64,000 nt of DNA, taken from Adhaeribacter_A terreus. GTDB taxonomy: Bacteria; Bacteroidota; Bacteroidia; Cytophagales; Hymenobacteraceae. Of this stretch, positions 1 to 8,079 are shown piece by piece. The notes below the pieces were generated by a model that searched no databases, was not told the origin of the DNA, and saw only the letters and a program-made list of their open reading frames with translations. Where the stretch lies: the NCBI RefSeq assembly GCF_042657365.1, contig NZ_JBHSKT010000014.1, positions 1 through 64,000 on the forward strand. The letters are read 5' to 3'. Numbering within the stretch: position 1 is the first letter of the stretch; each line of letters opens with the position of its first letter. The position numbers and the translations under genes are program-made.

Positions 1-879
1 GTTAACTATCCAAATTTAGTTAAAGATTTGAAGAAAAAAATTGATGCTTTTCAGAAGAGTCCTAAAGGAATAGAAAAACTTAAAAGACATAAAACAATTA
101 AGAAAGAAATTGTAAATGTCGAATGCTTTGATCACTTAATTGGAGATCGCCCTACATTACTAATTAAAATATCAGCACATAATACGAACATTAAAGATGG
201 CTATATTGACCAAGGCACCAAGGTTTCAATCTCAGAAAATGATAAATTAGGTAGTGAAAATAATTGGATATGGCTTTGCCCTAATATTGTGGAACTCGAC
301 AATACCAAATACAGACATCATTGGATTATATTAGTTTATGAGGATCCACATAAAGAACCAGCAGAGTTATTAAGTACGGTAAGGTTAGTTTTAGATAAAA
401 TTTTATGCATACCAATTCAAAATATAAAGCTACCTGAAGTGCTAAAGGAGCTGAAAGAAATGGGTGATATTTCTGAGTTTCACATTAAGCTTACTTCATT
501 ATCAATAAATGAAAATGAGGTAGATGATAATTTAGATGAATATTTTATTAAAGGAGAAGTAAGAAAGGAATCTAAATTGCTTTTTAGAGATGTGCCATTC
601 GAAAAGATTGAAGAATTGGTTAAATCTTCGGCGATCCTTGAAAAATGTAGCAGAGCTGTTATTAAGTTAATCAAGGGGAAAAGAGAATATAAAATAACTA
701 AATCACAATTGGAAGAAGCAAGAGGAAAGCTAAAGGAAACCTTTGAAGAAATTTTTAATGAAAAATGTTACATAAAGGAAGAAGAGTCTTCAAAAGAAAT
801 TCTTTACAAGCCCGAATTTATAACTACAAAACTTACTCCAATATTACACCAATATCTAAAGGTTGCTAATGACAATTGA
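1..879 (+). CDS. Unrecognised soluble protein, 5' end cut by the window edge
   Basis: The frame is open from base 1, so the gene starts upstream of the window; the only possible start inside is a TTG at 28. The visible 292 residues carry no signal peptide or membrane segment. The first two thirds look like a mixed alpha/beta domain (aromatic stretch NNWIWLCP, then HHWIILVYEDP around residues 108-118), and the rest is Lys/Glu-rich and helical. I recognise no family. It is the first visible gene of a tight run of four: its TGA overlaps the next gene's ATG by 11 bp. Base composition is far more AT-rich than the rest of the window, which suggests horizontal acquisition. Function unknown. Confidence 0.75.
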   Translation, partial: VNYPNLVKDLKKKIDAFQKSPKGIEKLKRHKTIKKEIVNVECFDHLIGDRPTLLIKISAHNTNIKDGYIDQGTKVSISENDKLGSENNWIWLCPNIVELDNTKYRHHWIILVYEDPHKEPAELLSTVRLVLDKILCIPIQNIKLPEVLKELKEMGDISEFHIKLTSLSINENEVDDNLDEYFIKGEVRKESKLLFRDVPFEKIEELVKSSAILEKCSRAVIKLIKGKREYKITKSQLEEARGKLKETFEEIFNEKCYIKEEESSKEILYKPEFITTKLTPILHQYLKVANDN

Positions 880-1294
880 TTTGATTAATAATTTATTGAG
901 TGATATTGCAAACTTTCATTTTGTAATATTTGGAATCGCGCTGTCATTATTTACGGTGCTATTTTCATTTATTTTAAATAAAAGAGAAGAACTGAGAGGT
1001 TACAGTGAAAGAATAAAATTGGGGGAAGAAAGCATTTCTCTTTTTCAAAAAAATCAAGCTGCTAAGAATTTTATTAAAAAGTTAAAAAGAGTTAATTTCC
1101 ACATAATAATCATTATTTTTATTTCACTAATTATGTATGTTTTGGTTTGGATAGTTAAAAACTTCTTAATTAATAATTTTAATAAACTTTATCTCTTTTA
1201 CATTTTATCTGCTCTTTCAATTTTAATTTTCATTTATGTTTTTTCAATAATAATAAAGGTAATTTTAGATTATAACAGATTAACTAAAATATAA
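869..1294 (+). CDS. Small membrane protein with three predicted helices, unknown
   Basis: The ATG at 869 overlaps the upstream gene by 11 bp, implying translational coupling; a TTG at 863 is a less likely start. The product is 141 residues. Hydrophobic stretches lie at about residues 16-35, 74-92 and 105-133, with a charged Lys/Glu-rich segment of some 35 residues between the first two. This resembles small inner-membrane partners in accessory operons, but I cannot assign a family. It shares the very AT-rich composition of its neighbours. Function unknown; a structural or sensor role in the operon is only inference. Confidence 0.65.
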   Translation: MTIDLINNLLSDIANFHFVIFGIALSLFTVLFSFILNKREELRGYSERIKLGEESISLFQKNQAAKNFIKKLKRVNFHIIIIIFISLIMYVLVWIVKNFLINNFNKLYLFYILSALSILIFIYVFSIIIKVILDYNRLTKI

Positions 1295-1315
1295 ATTTTA
1301 CTAAAAAAAGTAGTT

Positions 1316-2482
1316 GTGGAAATAGCAATTGATGGACTTGTTAATTTAATTAAAACAACATTATTAATTTTAAGTATTCCTTTGTTTTACATACAAACGA
1401 GGAAGACCACTTTAGATAAAGCATTAAGCTTGATTGATGAAGTTTCAGCAATTGTAATATTAAGACTCTCAAACAATTATTTAATATCTAGAAAAGATAT
1501 AAAAGGTATAATTAGATCTAAATCATACTCAAAAAAAATAAATCCAAAAATAGTTTTAGTTGATGATGTAATAAATAAAGTGCTCGAAAAGATAGAAGAA
1601 AATCCTTTTATTTCAAAAAGGCAACGAAGACTTTCTCTTGAAGGAGCAAGAATTTTAAAAGAAAATATTGAATCAAAAAAGCTTAATTTCCATCTTTTTA
1701 TAAAGAACTATGAAAAACAAATATATACAGTAATCATTTTAGGAATTGTATTTGTTTTGCTCCTCTTCCCAGAAAGCTGGTCAATATATGAGAATCTAGA
1801 TTTTAAAAATAAAGTTATAACTAAATTAATAAGTTATCTTTCCTTAAGTTTAATTATCGTATTCCTATTAATATTTTCTGTAAATGCAATTAATGGGTTG
1901 TTTAATCCGAAAGTAAATTGGGGGCTTGTCAAAATTAAGAGCTCAACTTATTCCAAAATTCCTGATTATTATGAGGAAATCTTAAAATTTCAAAATGAAC
2001 AAGGTATAGTATGTTTTAATTTAGTAAGTGCCGAATTCTCAGAGAATGAAAATTTGGTTGAAACTGATCCTGGATGCCTTGGTTTTGGAATAGCTAAATT
2101 TTATAAAAAACATCAAATTTATAATTTAATATTTTTAGAAGAAAAGAGGGAAAATCCCTTTTCAATAATTATTAAGATAGAAAGTAAATCGTTTGTGAAT
2201 GGAATGTATGATATTGACTTTATTAATTATATTATTACTAAAGAAGGACAAGAACTATTCAATGCTTCGATTTCTTTACCAACAAATGAAAATGAAAGAA
2301 ATGCTTTATCCAATTATTATTACCTCAATAATATTACCTCAGAAAAAATAGAAAATTATTTAAGTTTTCAAGATGCAAATTTAATTTCTGTAAATGGAAA
2401 TAAGTTAATTATGGATAACGACAATAAATTATTGGGATTTAAATTACAAAACCAAATCTGGAAATTGTTACCTCCTATTTAA
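1316..2482 (+). CDS. Membrane protein with N-terminal anchor, central helix pair and soluble C-terminal domain, unknown
   Basis: Starts with GTG at 1316, 21 bp after the preceding stop; 388 residues. A hydrophobic segment lies at about residues 10-27, a basic soluble part at 28-134, two membrane helices at about 135-152 and 168-190, and a soluble domain of about 195 residues follows. The C-terminal half is rich in Asn, Glu and aromatic residues, as expected of an extracytoplasmic or cytoplasmic beta-rich domain. No family recognised. It sits third in the AT-rich run and ends 5 bp before the STAS-like gene, so co-translation is likely. Confidence 0.65.
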   Translation: MEIAIDGLVNLIKTTLLILSIPLFYIQTRKTTLDKALSLIDEVSAIVILRLSNNYLISRKDIKGIIRSKSYSKKINPKIVLVDDVINKVLEKIEENPFISKRQRRLSLEGARILKENIESKKLNFHLFIKNYEKQIYTVIILGIVFVLLLFPESWSIYENLDFKNKVITKLISYLSLSLIIVFLLIFSVNAINGLFNPKVNWGLVKIKSSTYSKIPDYYEEILKFQNEQGIVCFNLVSAEFSENENLVETDPGCLGFGIAKFYKKHQIYNLIFLEEKRENPFSIIIKIESKSFVNGMYDIDFINYIITKEGQELFNASISLPTNENERNALSNYYYLNNITSEKIENYLSFQDANLISVNGNKLIMDNDNKLLGFKLQNQIWKLLPPI

Positions 2483-2487
2483 CTAAT

Positions 2488-3084
2488 ATGCCAGAGATTC
2501 CTGATTCCCTGTTTATTATTCTGGCAGTAATAATCATAAGAATAATTATTGCGGTAATAAAAATAAATAATAGAAAGAGCGCAAGATATATTGATGTAGC
2601 AGATACCAAAGAAAATCAAGTGATAACCGCTGAGGAATATTTCTATAAGGATTCTGATGGCTATACGCTGGAATTTTCTGAGAATGAAATTAAAGTAATA
2701 CGCTCAGATAAGAAGCCATCCATACTTTTCACACTTAAACCCTACCAATTAAATAGAAAAGACTTTGTGTTTCTTGAAATAATTGATTTTGGAGAAGGCG
2801 TAGATTTAGAACGAATGGTAACGCCTTTGGATAATATCTTTACAGCACTTGAAGCCAACCAGCTTTACTTCATAATTTTCTCTTTTAAGGGCGTTCTGTA
2901 TTTTTCAGATTTAGCTTATTCTGTCTCCATTTCGCACATGCAACGCATCGAGGATAAAGGTGGCAGGATAATTTTCTGTAATTCAGATCTTAAAATTATT
3001 AATGTAATGGAGATCTTAGGGATTGCCGAATTGGTCAAGTTTTATCCTTCCGAAGCAGAAATGCTGGAAAAGGAAACAGTTTAG
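2488..3084 (+). CDS. Membrane-anchored STAS-like (anti-sigma-factor-antagonist-like) protein
   Basis: 198 residues. A single N-terminal hydrophobic helix (about residues 6-24) is followed by a soluble domain. The segment at about 125-195 follows the STAS pattern: a beta strand ending in GVLYFSDLAYS, an amphipathic helix, KGGRIIFCN, then a helix and the ending LVKFYPSEAEML, typical of the last STAS helix. STAS proteins such as SpoIIAA switch partners through a phosphoserine; at the matching place (usual DSSG or SSAG) this protein has S-D-L-A, with Asp in the phosphoacceptor position. It closes the AT-rich operon, 5 bp after its neighbour. Its composition is somewhat less AT-rich than the three genes before it. 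Partner unknown. Confidence 0.6.
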   Translation: MPEIPDSLFIILAVIIIRIIIAVIKINNRKSARYIDVADTKENQVITAEEYFYKDSDGYTLEFSENEIKVIRSDKKPSILFTLKPYQLNRKDFVFLEIIDFGEGVDLERMVTPLDNIFTALEANQLYFIIFSFKGVLYFSDLAYSVSISHMQRIEDKGGRIIFCNSDLKIINVMEILGIAELVKFYPSEAEMLEKETV

Positions 3085-3306
3085 GGCATCCATACTTTTT
3101 CCACTCAAAACACTACCCTTTTTAGCCGATTTCCTTTTCAAAATTTATCCCCTCTTTGAATTCGTAATTCGTGCGTCCTAAAAAGCGCCTAGCCCAAACG
3201 CATACCCGCTAAATCCCACAAATTAGCATGGCAATCAAGCTTCGATCTCTAAACCTGAAACCCTGAAACGGCTGTTACGTCCTTGCTAAGAAAAACAATT
3301 CTCAAG

Positions 3307-3693
3307 ATGCAGATCACAGCAGAAACCTTAAAGCAAATACTGGAGGCCTTCAACCGGCATGATCTGGATGCGATCATGGCCTACTTTGTCGAGGATTGTT
3401 CCTTTGATTTTCCAAGGGGGCCGGAGTATTTCGGGCAACGCTTCGAGGGAAAAGCCCGGGTGCGGGAGGCCCTGGCCAGCCGCTTCAAAGGCATTCCGGA
3501 TGTGCACTACGGCGACGACCGCCACTGGATCTCCGCCGATGGCAACAAGGGCATTTCAGAATGGACCCTTACCGGAACTACCACGGCCGGTATTCCTATA
3601 AAAGTGCGCGGTTCTGACCATTGGGAATTTCGGGATGGTAAAGTTACCCGCAAGGATTCTTACTGGAAAATAGTGGAGCAGGCTACGAAATAA
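3307..3693 (+). CDS. SnoaL-like / NTF2-fold protein
   Basis: I chose the ATG at 3307 rather than the TTG at 3283, giving 128 residues. The sequence follows the SnoaL-like NTF2 pattern: an N-terminal helix with FNRHDLDAIMAYFVEDC, then FPRGPE, GKARVREALASRF and a beta sheet ending HWEFRDGKVTRKDSYWK. Families of this fold include polyketide cyclases, ketosteroid isomerases and many uncharacterised small cytoplasmic proteins, so the substrate cannot be given. It stands alone between the AT-rich run and a remnant of a DUF808 gene. Composition is typical of the window, so the AT-rich block ends before it. Confidence 0.8.
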   Translation: MQITAETLKQILEAFNRHDLDAIMAYFVEDCSFDFPRGPEYFGQRFEGKARVREALASRFKGIPDVHYGDDRHWISADGNKGISEWTLTGTTTAGIPIKVRGSDHWEFRDGKVTRKDSYWKIVEQATK

Positions 3694-3760
3694 ATCAACA
3701 GCAATTAATAAGGTTTTGTGCTGCCATTCTTTGATCCAAATCGGGGCAGGTATTTACTCT

Positions 3761-3879
3761 TATTTATGATGGAGCTGCCCTGTTAAACCGAGCGCTGCCA
3801 GCCTGAACGATGTGCCTACGCAGGTGGCCAAAACCACGGGCAAGGTTTCAGGCATCGTGATAGACCACAAGGCCAGTAA
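3761..3879 (+). pseudogene. Remnant of the 5' end of a DUF808 gene
   Basis: Bases 3791-3873 are clearly homologous to bases 7001-7083 inside the intact DUF808 gene, encoding AASLNDVPTQVAKTTGKVSG against AASLDDVPTQVAKTTGKVSG there. Upstream similarity (3761-3790) continues but is broken by indels and an in-frame TGA at 3767. Homology stops around IVIDHKA and the frame ends at a TAA near 3889. The fragment covers only about residues 9-47 of a 307-residue protein and has no usable start, so it is a relic of a duplication or recombination event. Confidence 0.8.
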
Positions 3880-3915
3880 CTACATTAAATAAAAAGTATT
3901 CTTTAACATAATTTA

Positions 3916-3946
3916 TTTGGCTTTACAAAAACATTAGTTAAGTTTG
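3916..3946 (+). promoter_or_regulatory. Bacteroidota-type promoter
   Basis: TTTG (3916-3919), a 19-nt spacer, then TAAGTTTG (3939-3946) matches the primary sigma consensus of Bacteroidota (TTTG-N19-TAnnTTTG). It lies 34 bp upstream of the lipoprotein ATG at 3980. Confidence 0.75.
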
Positions 3947-3979
3947 CCGCCCTAACAAATTACAACCAACTAAACTTTA

Positions 3980-4723
3980 ATGAAAACACGTTTAACACTT
4001 ATTCTTTTTGCAGCTTTTGCCAGCGTATTTTCTGGTTGCAGCGACGACAACGATGCAACTCCAGAATCCGGAACTGTTTCAGGGACTATTTCTCCAGCCC
4101 ACAGTGCCACCAAAGTTTACCTGATTACCGCCACCGATACGATTAAAGGTACTCCTACAGCAGCTGGTACTTATGAGTTAAAAGAAGTGAAAGCTGGTTC
4201 TTATTCCCTGGCTTTTAAAGCCGCAGACAACTTTGATTCTCCAGCCCCTTCGACCATCGAAGTAAAAAAAGGCCAGACTACAAATGTACCAGTAGTTACA
4301 TTTACAGCATTACCTGCTAATGGATTTATTTCTGTTGAAATTAGTGGCGTAACTTATTCCGGGACCCCATCCTATTTTTTCGGCAACGAATACCCTATGG
4401 TTTGGAGTGGAAATGGTTGGCCTAATAATTACGCAGGCGGGCACCAGATCCGGTTAACTTTGCCAATAATTACGGGCGTTGGTACATATTCTTCGGCCAC
4501 CCATCAACCAACCGGAGAAGATCTGGAAATAGCCGTGGCTAATATGAATAATTTCTGGACGGTAAATAATGCAATGGGAACTGCTACCTTAATTGTAACT
4601 TCTTTCAACCCTACTACAAAAAGAATTAACGGTACTTTTTCCTTTACGGCTGAGGATGGAGGATCTTCTCCGGATAAAGTTGGTACTAATGGAATCATTA
4701 AAAATGTACGCTTAATTCAATAA
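3980..4723 (+). CDS. Two-domain lipoprotein, DUF6252-like C-terminal domain
   Basis: 247 residues with a lipoprotein signal peptide (hydrophobic stretch, then lipobox FSGC, Cys at about residue 20). Residues about 30-115 look like a carboxypeptidase-regulatory-type beta sandwich (GTYELKEVKAGSYSLAFKA). Residues about 120-247 resemble DUF6252, a Bacteroidota lipoprotein domain, with the pattern ATLIVTSFNPTTKRINGTFSF and a C-terminal NGIIKNVR. It should be exported and membrane-anchored, possibly on the cell surface because acidic residues follow the Cys (SDDNDA). It is a single-gene unit with its own promoter and a strong terminator. Function unknown. Confidence 0.8.
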   Translation: MKTRLTLILFAAFASVFSGCSDDNDATPESGTVSGTISPAHSATKVYLITATDTIKGTPTAAGTYELKEVKAGSYSLAFKAADNFDSPAPSTIEVKKGQTTNVPVVTFTALPANGFISVEISGVTYSGTPSYFFGNEYPMVWSGNGWPNNYAGGHQIRLTLPIITGVGTYSSATHQPTGEDLEIAVANMNNFWTVNNAMGTATLIVTSFNPTTKRINGTFSFTAEDGGSSPDKVGTNGIIKNVRLIQ

Positions 4724-4744
4724 TTATTTAATTACAATTATTTA

Positions 4745-4777
4745 GAGGCTGCTTTTTTAAGGCAGCCTCTTTTTTTA
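4745..4777 (+). terminator. Rho-independent terminator
   Basis: Perfect stem GAGGCTGC / GCAGCCTC with a 9-nt loop and a run of eight T directly after it, 22 bp beyond the lipoprotein stop. Confidence 0.9.
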
Positions 4778-4928
4778 TTTATAATTATAGTTATCAATAG
4801 TATTCTCCTGTCACTAACAAGGCGGTCTTTGAGGGCACAGGCCACGGAAAGAGGCTGTCGCAGGTTTCTTCCGGCATTTCAGCAAAGAAGCACGTAGAGT
4901 ACCTTAAACTAAATTTGGCTGCTTATTT

Positions 4929-5644
4929 ATGCATACTCCGGTTACTTACCTCCTTTCCTGCGAACATGCTGGCAACGAAATTCCGGCTGCGTATGCGCAC
5001 CTTTTTAAAAGCCAGGAAGAAGCGCTGCTCACGCACAAAGCAATTGATTTCGGGGCGCTGTGGCTGGCAAAAAAGTAGCTTCTGAACTTGGTTTGCCTTT
5101 GAATTACACGCGCATTTCGCGGTTGCTGGTAGAAGCCAACCGGTCGGTAGGCAACGAGGCGCTTTTTTCGGAATTCAGCCAAAAGTTAACGGAAGCGGAA
5201 AAGAAGCAGGTGCTGGAGCAGTATTATTATCCGCATCGGCACGCCGTGGAGGAGGAAATTGCGCCGGCGGTGAGCGCGGGCAAACGGGTGGTGCACCTGG
5301 CACTGCATATTTTCACCCTGGTGCTGTACAGCGAGATCCGGAAAGCGGATATCGGTATCTTGTTCGACCCGAAACGGCCGCTGGAAAAAGCATTTGCCCA
5401 AAAGCTGCGAACCAACCTGCTAACCCAAAACCCGCAACGCAAAGTACAATACAATGCTCCCTATCCCGGCACCGACGATGGTTTCCCGACCTATTTGCGG
5501 CAGCTTTTCGATAAGGAACATTACGCGGGTTTTGAGCTGGAAATAAACCAGAAATTCTTTTTATCGGAGGAGCCGGAAGTATGGGAGCAGTTGGTTGGGG
5601 AATTGGTGAAAGCGTTGAAGGTGGTGATGAAGGTTGGGGTTTGA
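4929..5644 (+). CDS. N-formylglutamate amidohydrolase-like protein, interrupted by a -1 frameshift
   Basis: The conserved start MHTPVTYLLSCEHAGNEIP begins at ATG 4929 and runs in frame to a TAG at 5076-5078. The rest (VASELGLPLNYTRISRLLVE, then NRSVG, LFSEFS, YYYPHR, DIGILFDP, PYPGTDDGFPTYLR, ELEINQ) continues in the -1 frame to 5644. Together they give about 238 residues, close to the family's normal length. The family hydrolyses N-formylglutamate, the last step of one histidine degradation route, though no hut genes are nearby. The break is exactly at A AAA AAG (5069-5075), the dnaX-type slippery heptamer. It may be programmed frameshifting, a pseudogene or a homopolymer sequencing error. 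If read as two ORFs, the second could start at GTG 5060. Confidence 0.75.
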
Positions 5645-5946
5645 TTTTAGGCTATTTCTTAAATATAACTATTAACTAAATACAACTGTCATCCTGAGCG
5701 ATAGAGAAGGACCTCGTCGGCGGAATGCAGCGAAACTAACTCTAAGGCTATTTCGCTGCTATCTACAAAGTGTAATTCTTCTCATGTAACAGCCCTCCCC
5801 CTACCCCCTCCGAAGGGGGACTTTGATCGGGCATCCATTTATCTTCTGAAGAAAGTAGTACAGGTAACCGTTTTAGGACCAGCCATTAGCAACCCTGTAT
5901 TACCGGCCTCGTAATGCAATTATTTAACCTAAAGCTGATAAAAACT
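5645..5946. repeat. Intergenic region with Bacteroidota-type dispersed repeats
   Basis: Bases 5688-5723 (GTCATCCTGAGCG ... GAAGGACCTCGTCGGCGG) match a copy at 36768-36804. Bases 5790-5822 (CCTCCCCCTACCCCCTCCGA then AGGGGGAC) match 40800-40830. Both are short intergenic repeats common in this phylum. No gene is seen. Confidence 0.75.
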
Positions 5947-6576
5947 ATGAAAAAATTTACCGCAACCTGTGTGGCAGCCAGCACTTTGCTCCTGAGTTTG
6001 GGCAGCTGCAGCTCCACCAACACCGAAACCACCACTACCAACACCACCGAAGAAGTTGCCACCGACAGAACCACAGCCACACCTCCTGCGGAAGTGATCG
6101 CTAATATTCCATATCCCAAAGGAAGCGATTCGGTAGCCGCTTTTTCAGATACCACCAGCTTCCAGGCAATGGCTGCCAGCAGCGATATGTTTGAAGTGTT
6201 ATCCAGCGTGCAGGCCAAAGCCAAAGCCCGCAATGCAGAAGTGAAAAAATTTGCTGAGCAAATGATAACCGACCATTCTAAAACCAGCGACGAATTAAAA
6301 CAGATCGCAACGAAGCGTAACTTTAAATTACCCCCTACCCCATTGGCTTTCCACCAGCGCATGCTCAGCAAACTGTCTAATGAAAAAGACATGGATGAGT
6401 TCGATAAAGAATATATGGATATGCAGGTTACCGCGCACACAAAAGCCGTTGAGCTTTTCGAATCTGCAGCCAAGCACCAAACTGATCCGGAATTAAAAGC
6501 CTTTGCTGCCCGGCACTTGCCGACTTTAAGAATGCACCTGGATATGGCCAAGCGAACCAAGGATATGGTAAAATAA
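5947..6576 (+). CDS. DUF4142 lipoprotein
   Basis: I chose ATG 5947 because it gives a canonical lipoprotein signal (MKKFTATCVAASTLLLSLGS then Cys at about residue 21); the in-frame ATG at 5914 would bury it. 209 residues. A Thr-rich linker (about 22-50) precedes a helical DUF4142 domain from about residue 65 to the end, with the family-like segments AEVKKFAEQMITDHSKTSDE and FDKEYMDMQVTAHTKAVELF. DUF4142 proteins are ferritin-like helical bundles of unknown function found in the periplasm or on the outer membrane. Single gene followed by a terminator. Confidence 0.85.
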   Translation: MKKFTATCVAASTLLLSLGSCSSTNTETTTTNTTEEVATDRTTATPPAEVIANIPYPKGSDSVAAFSDTTSFQAMAASSDMFEVLSSVQAKAKARNAEVKKFAEQMITDHSKTSDELKQIATKRNFKLPPTPLAFHQRMLSKLSNEKDMDEFDKEYMDMQVTAHTKAVELFESAAKHQTDPELKAFAARHLPTLRMHLDMAKRTKDMVK

Positions 6577-6596
6577 AGTAAGCACATTTATTAAAG

Positions 6597-6632
6597 AAAG
6601 CACCCGTTTCGATCTGAAGCTGGTGCTTTTTT
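6597..6632 (+). terminator. Rho-independent terminator
   Basis: Stem AAGCACC / GGTGCTT followed by a T run, about 20 bp after the DUF4142 stop. Confidence 0.75.
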
Positions 6633-6943
6633 ATGGCTGACCTCTAATTTAATTTCAACACAATTTCAACTTAGAAAGCTGGAATTATTATTACCATCAA
6701 TTCTGAATTTTTATCCCATATTTGCCTTTAGAAATACTGCTACGGTTTCATAATGAATACTAATGGGTTTTGGATAGCTTTCAGGAGAAGATCCGGGAAG
6801 TCTGGAGAAGTATCTGAGCAGCATTTTCGATCAAAAAATTTAAAACCTTTCTTGACACTTTCAAAAATAGAACTGGATTCTGCAAGTCTTTTGCGGCTGA
6901 AGGAAATGAAAATGAACAACAAACTTAAAATACAACAGAATTA
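6633..6943. other. Intergenic region without recognised gene
   Basis: About 310 bp before the DUF808 gene. A 63-codon ORF (6753-6944) runs to the DUF808 start but has no family pattern, so I do not call it. No good promoter consensus or repeat was found. Confidence 0.5.
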
Positions 6944-7867
6944 ATGGCTACCGGATTACTTGCTTTATTGGATGATGTGGCTGCTTTGGTAAAGGTAAGC
7001 GCCGCCAGCCTGGACGATGTGCCTACCCAAGTTGCCAAAACTACCGGCAAAGTTTCCGGCATTGTGATAGACGATACGGCCGTTACGCCAAAATATGTTG
7101 TTGGTCTGGACCCGAAAAGGGAACTGGCCATTATCTGGCAAATCACTAAAAAATCACTGATCAATAAACTGCTCTTTTTAGGGCCGGCGGCCTTGCTGTT
7201 GGGTTTCTTTGCGCCTAAAGTTATTCCATATGTGCTGATGGTAGGTGGGGCTTATCTATGCTATGAAGGCTATGAAAAGGTTCACAGCATGTTCGGTAAG
7301 CACCATACAACCGAGAATACACCTCTGGATGAAATGGAAGAAACTACGCCGGAGGAACTGGAAAAAGATCGCGTACGCAGCGCCACCCGCACCGATTTTA
7401 TCTTGTCGGCTGAGATCATGGCTATTGCTTTTGCAACCGTGGCCGAAAAACCGCTGGTCACGCAAATTGCCGTACTCATTGCCGTAGCCATTTTTATTAC
7501 CGTTGCCGTTTACGGATTCGTGGGCCTTATTGTAAAAGCTGACGATTTCGGGTTATTTCTGGCTAAAAAAAGCCGGACAGCTGCAATGAAAGGCTTCGGC
7601 CGCGGCATCGTGAAATTTATGCCGCACTTCTTGACCTGGCTCGGGTATTTAGGTACCGCTGCCATGCTTTGGGTTGGTTTTGAGATCATTGTGCATGGCC
7701 TGACGTTCATGCATCACCCCATGGAATCCTTCGATCATGCTTTGGGAAGTATTCCGGTAGTTGGTTGGTTGCTTCGGGTGTTGATCCTGGCGCTGGGCGG
7801 CGTGGTGTTGGGCTTCTTTATTGATAAAATTGTGCGGTTAGTGAAGGGTATGCTTGGAAAGAAGTAA
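6944..7867 (+). CDS. DUF808 family inner-membrane protein (YedI-like)
   Basis: 307 residues. The N-terminus MATGLLALLDDVAALVKVSA and the following DDVPTQVAKTTGKVSGIVID and DDTAVTPKYVVGL are hallmarks of DUF808/YedI. Further on are PKRELAIIWQITKKSLINKL and several membrane segments (about residues 83-105, 160-200, 220-245, 270-295), with the conserved CYEGYEKV between the first two. Function is unknown in all members. The gene stands alone between two terminators. A decayed copy of its first codons lies 3 kb upstream at 3761-3879, so the gene was once duplicated or moved. Confidence 0.9.
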   Translation: MATGLLALLDDVAALVKVSAASLDDVPTQVAKTTGKVSGIVIDDTAVTPKYVVGLDPKRELAIIWQITKKSLINKLLFLGPAALLLGFFAPKVIPYVLMVGGAYLCYEGYEKVHSMFGKHHTTENTPLDEMEETTPEELEKDRVRSATRTDFILSAEIMAIAFATVAEKPLVTQIAVLIAVAIFITVAVYGFVGLIVKADDFGLFLAKKSRTAAMKGFGRGIVKFMPHFLTWLGYLGTAAMLWVGFEIIVHGLTFMHHPMESFDHALGSIPVVGWLLRVLILALGGVVLGFFIDKIVRLVKGMLGKK

Positions 7868-7890
7868 GCTTTATAGCTTTTGATGCTTCT

Positions 7891-7919
7891 GCCCCGTCTT
7901 GTACAGATGGGGCTTTTTT
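7891..7919 (+). terminator. Rho-independent terminator
   Basis: Stem GCCCCGTCT / AGATGGGGC (one G-T pair) with a 5-nt loop and six T, 24 bp after the DUF808 stop. Confidence 0.85.
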
Positions 7920-7977
7920 GATTGCTGTGGGGAGTGAGTTTATTGGTGGAATTGGATATCGTTTTTTTGGTGGTTAA

Positions 7978-8072
7978 TGGCAGATTACAAATCCGCAGCT
8001 CGGTGGTTCCAGATTATAAATCAGGAAGAGCAGAATTTGTATTCTGGTAAAGGGAAATTCGAGACTTTCTTT
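7978..8072. repeat. Composite dispersed repeat (ATTACAAATCCGC / GAGACTT type)
   Basis: CAGATTACAAATCCGCAGCT, then AGGAAGAGCAG and GAAATTCGAGACTTTCTTTT resemble the block at 63240-63530 (ACGGATTACAAATCCGC, GAAAGAGCAAGGAAG, GGAAGTCGGAGACTTCCTTT). It is a degenerate copy of a multi-part intergenic repeat. Confidence 0.55.
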
Positions 8073-8079
8073 TCAGGTG

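Larger units (their letters stand above)
3694..3979. other. Intergenic region with gene remnant and promoter
   Basis: This stretch contains a decayed 5' fragment of a DUF808 gene (3761-3879) and a well-formed Bacteroidota promoter (3916-3946) for the lipoprotein that follows. Nothing else was recognised. Confidence 0.7.

Noticed and set aside
6753..6944. 63-codon ORF before the DUF808 gene
   Set aside because: No known motif, no convincing start context; probably chance open frame.
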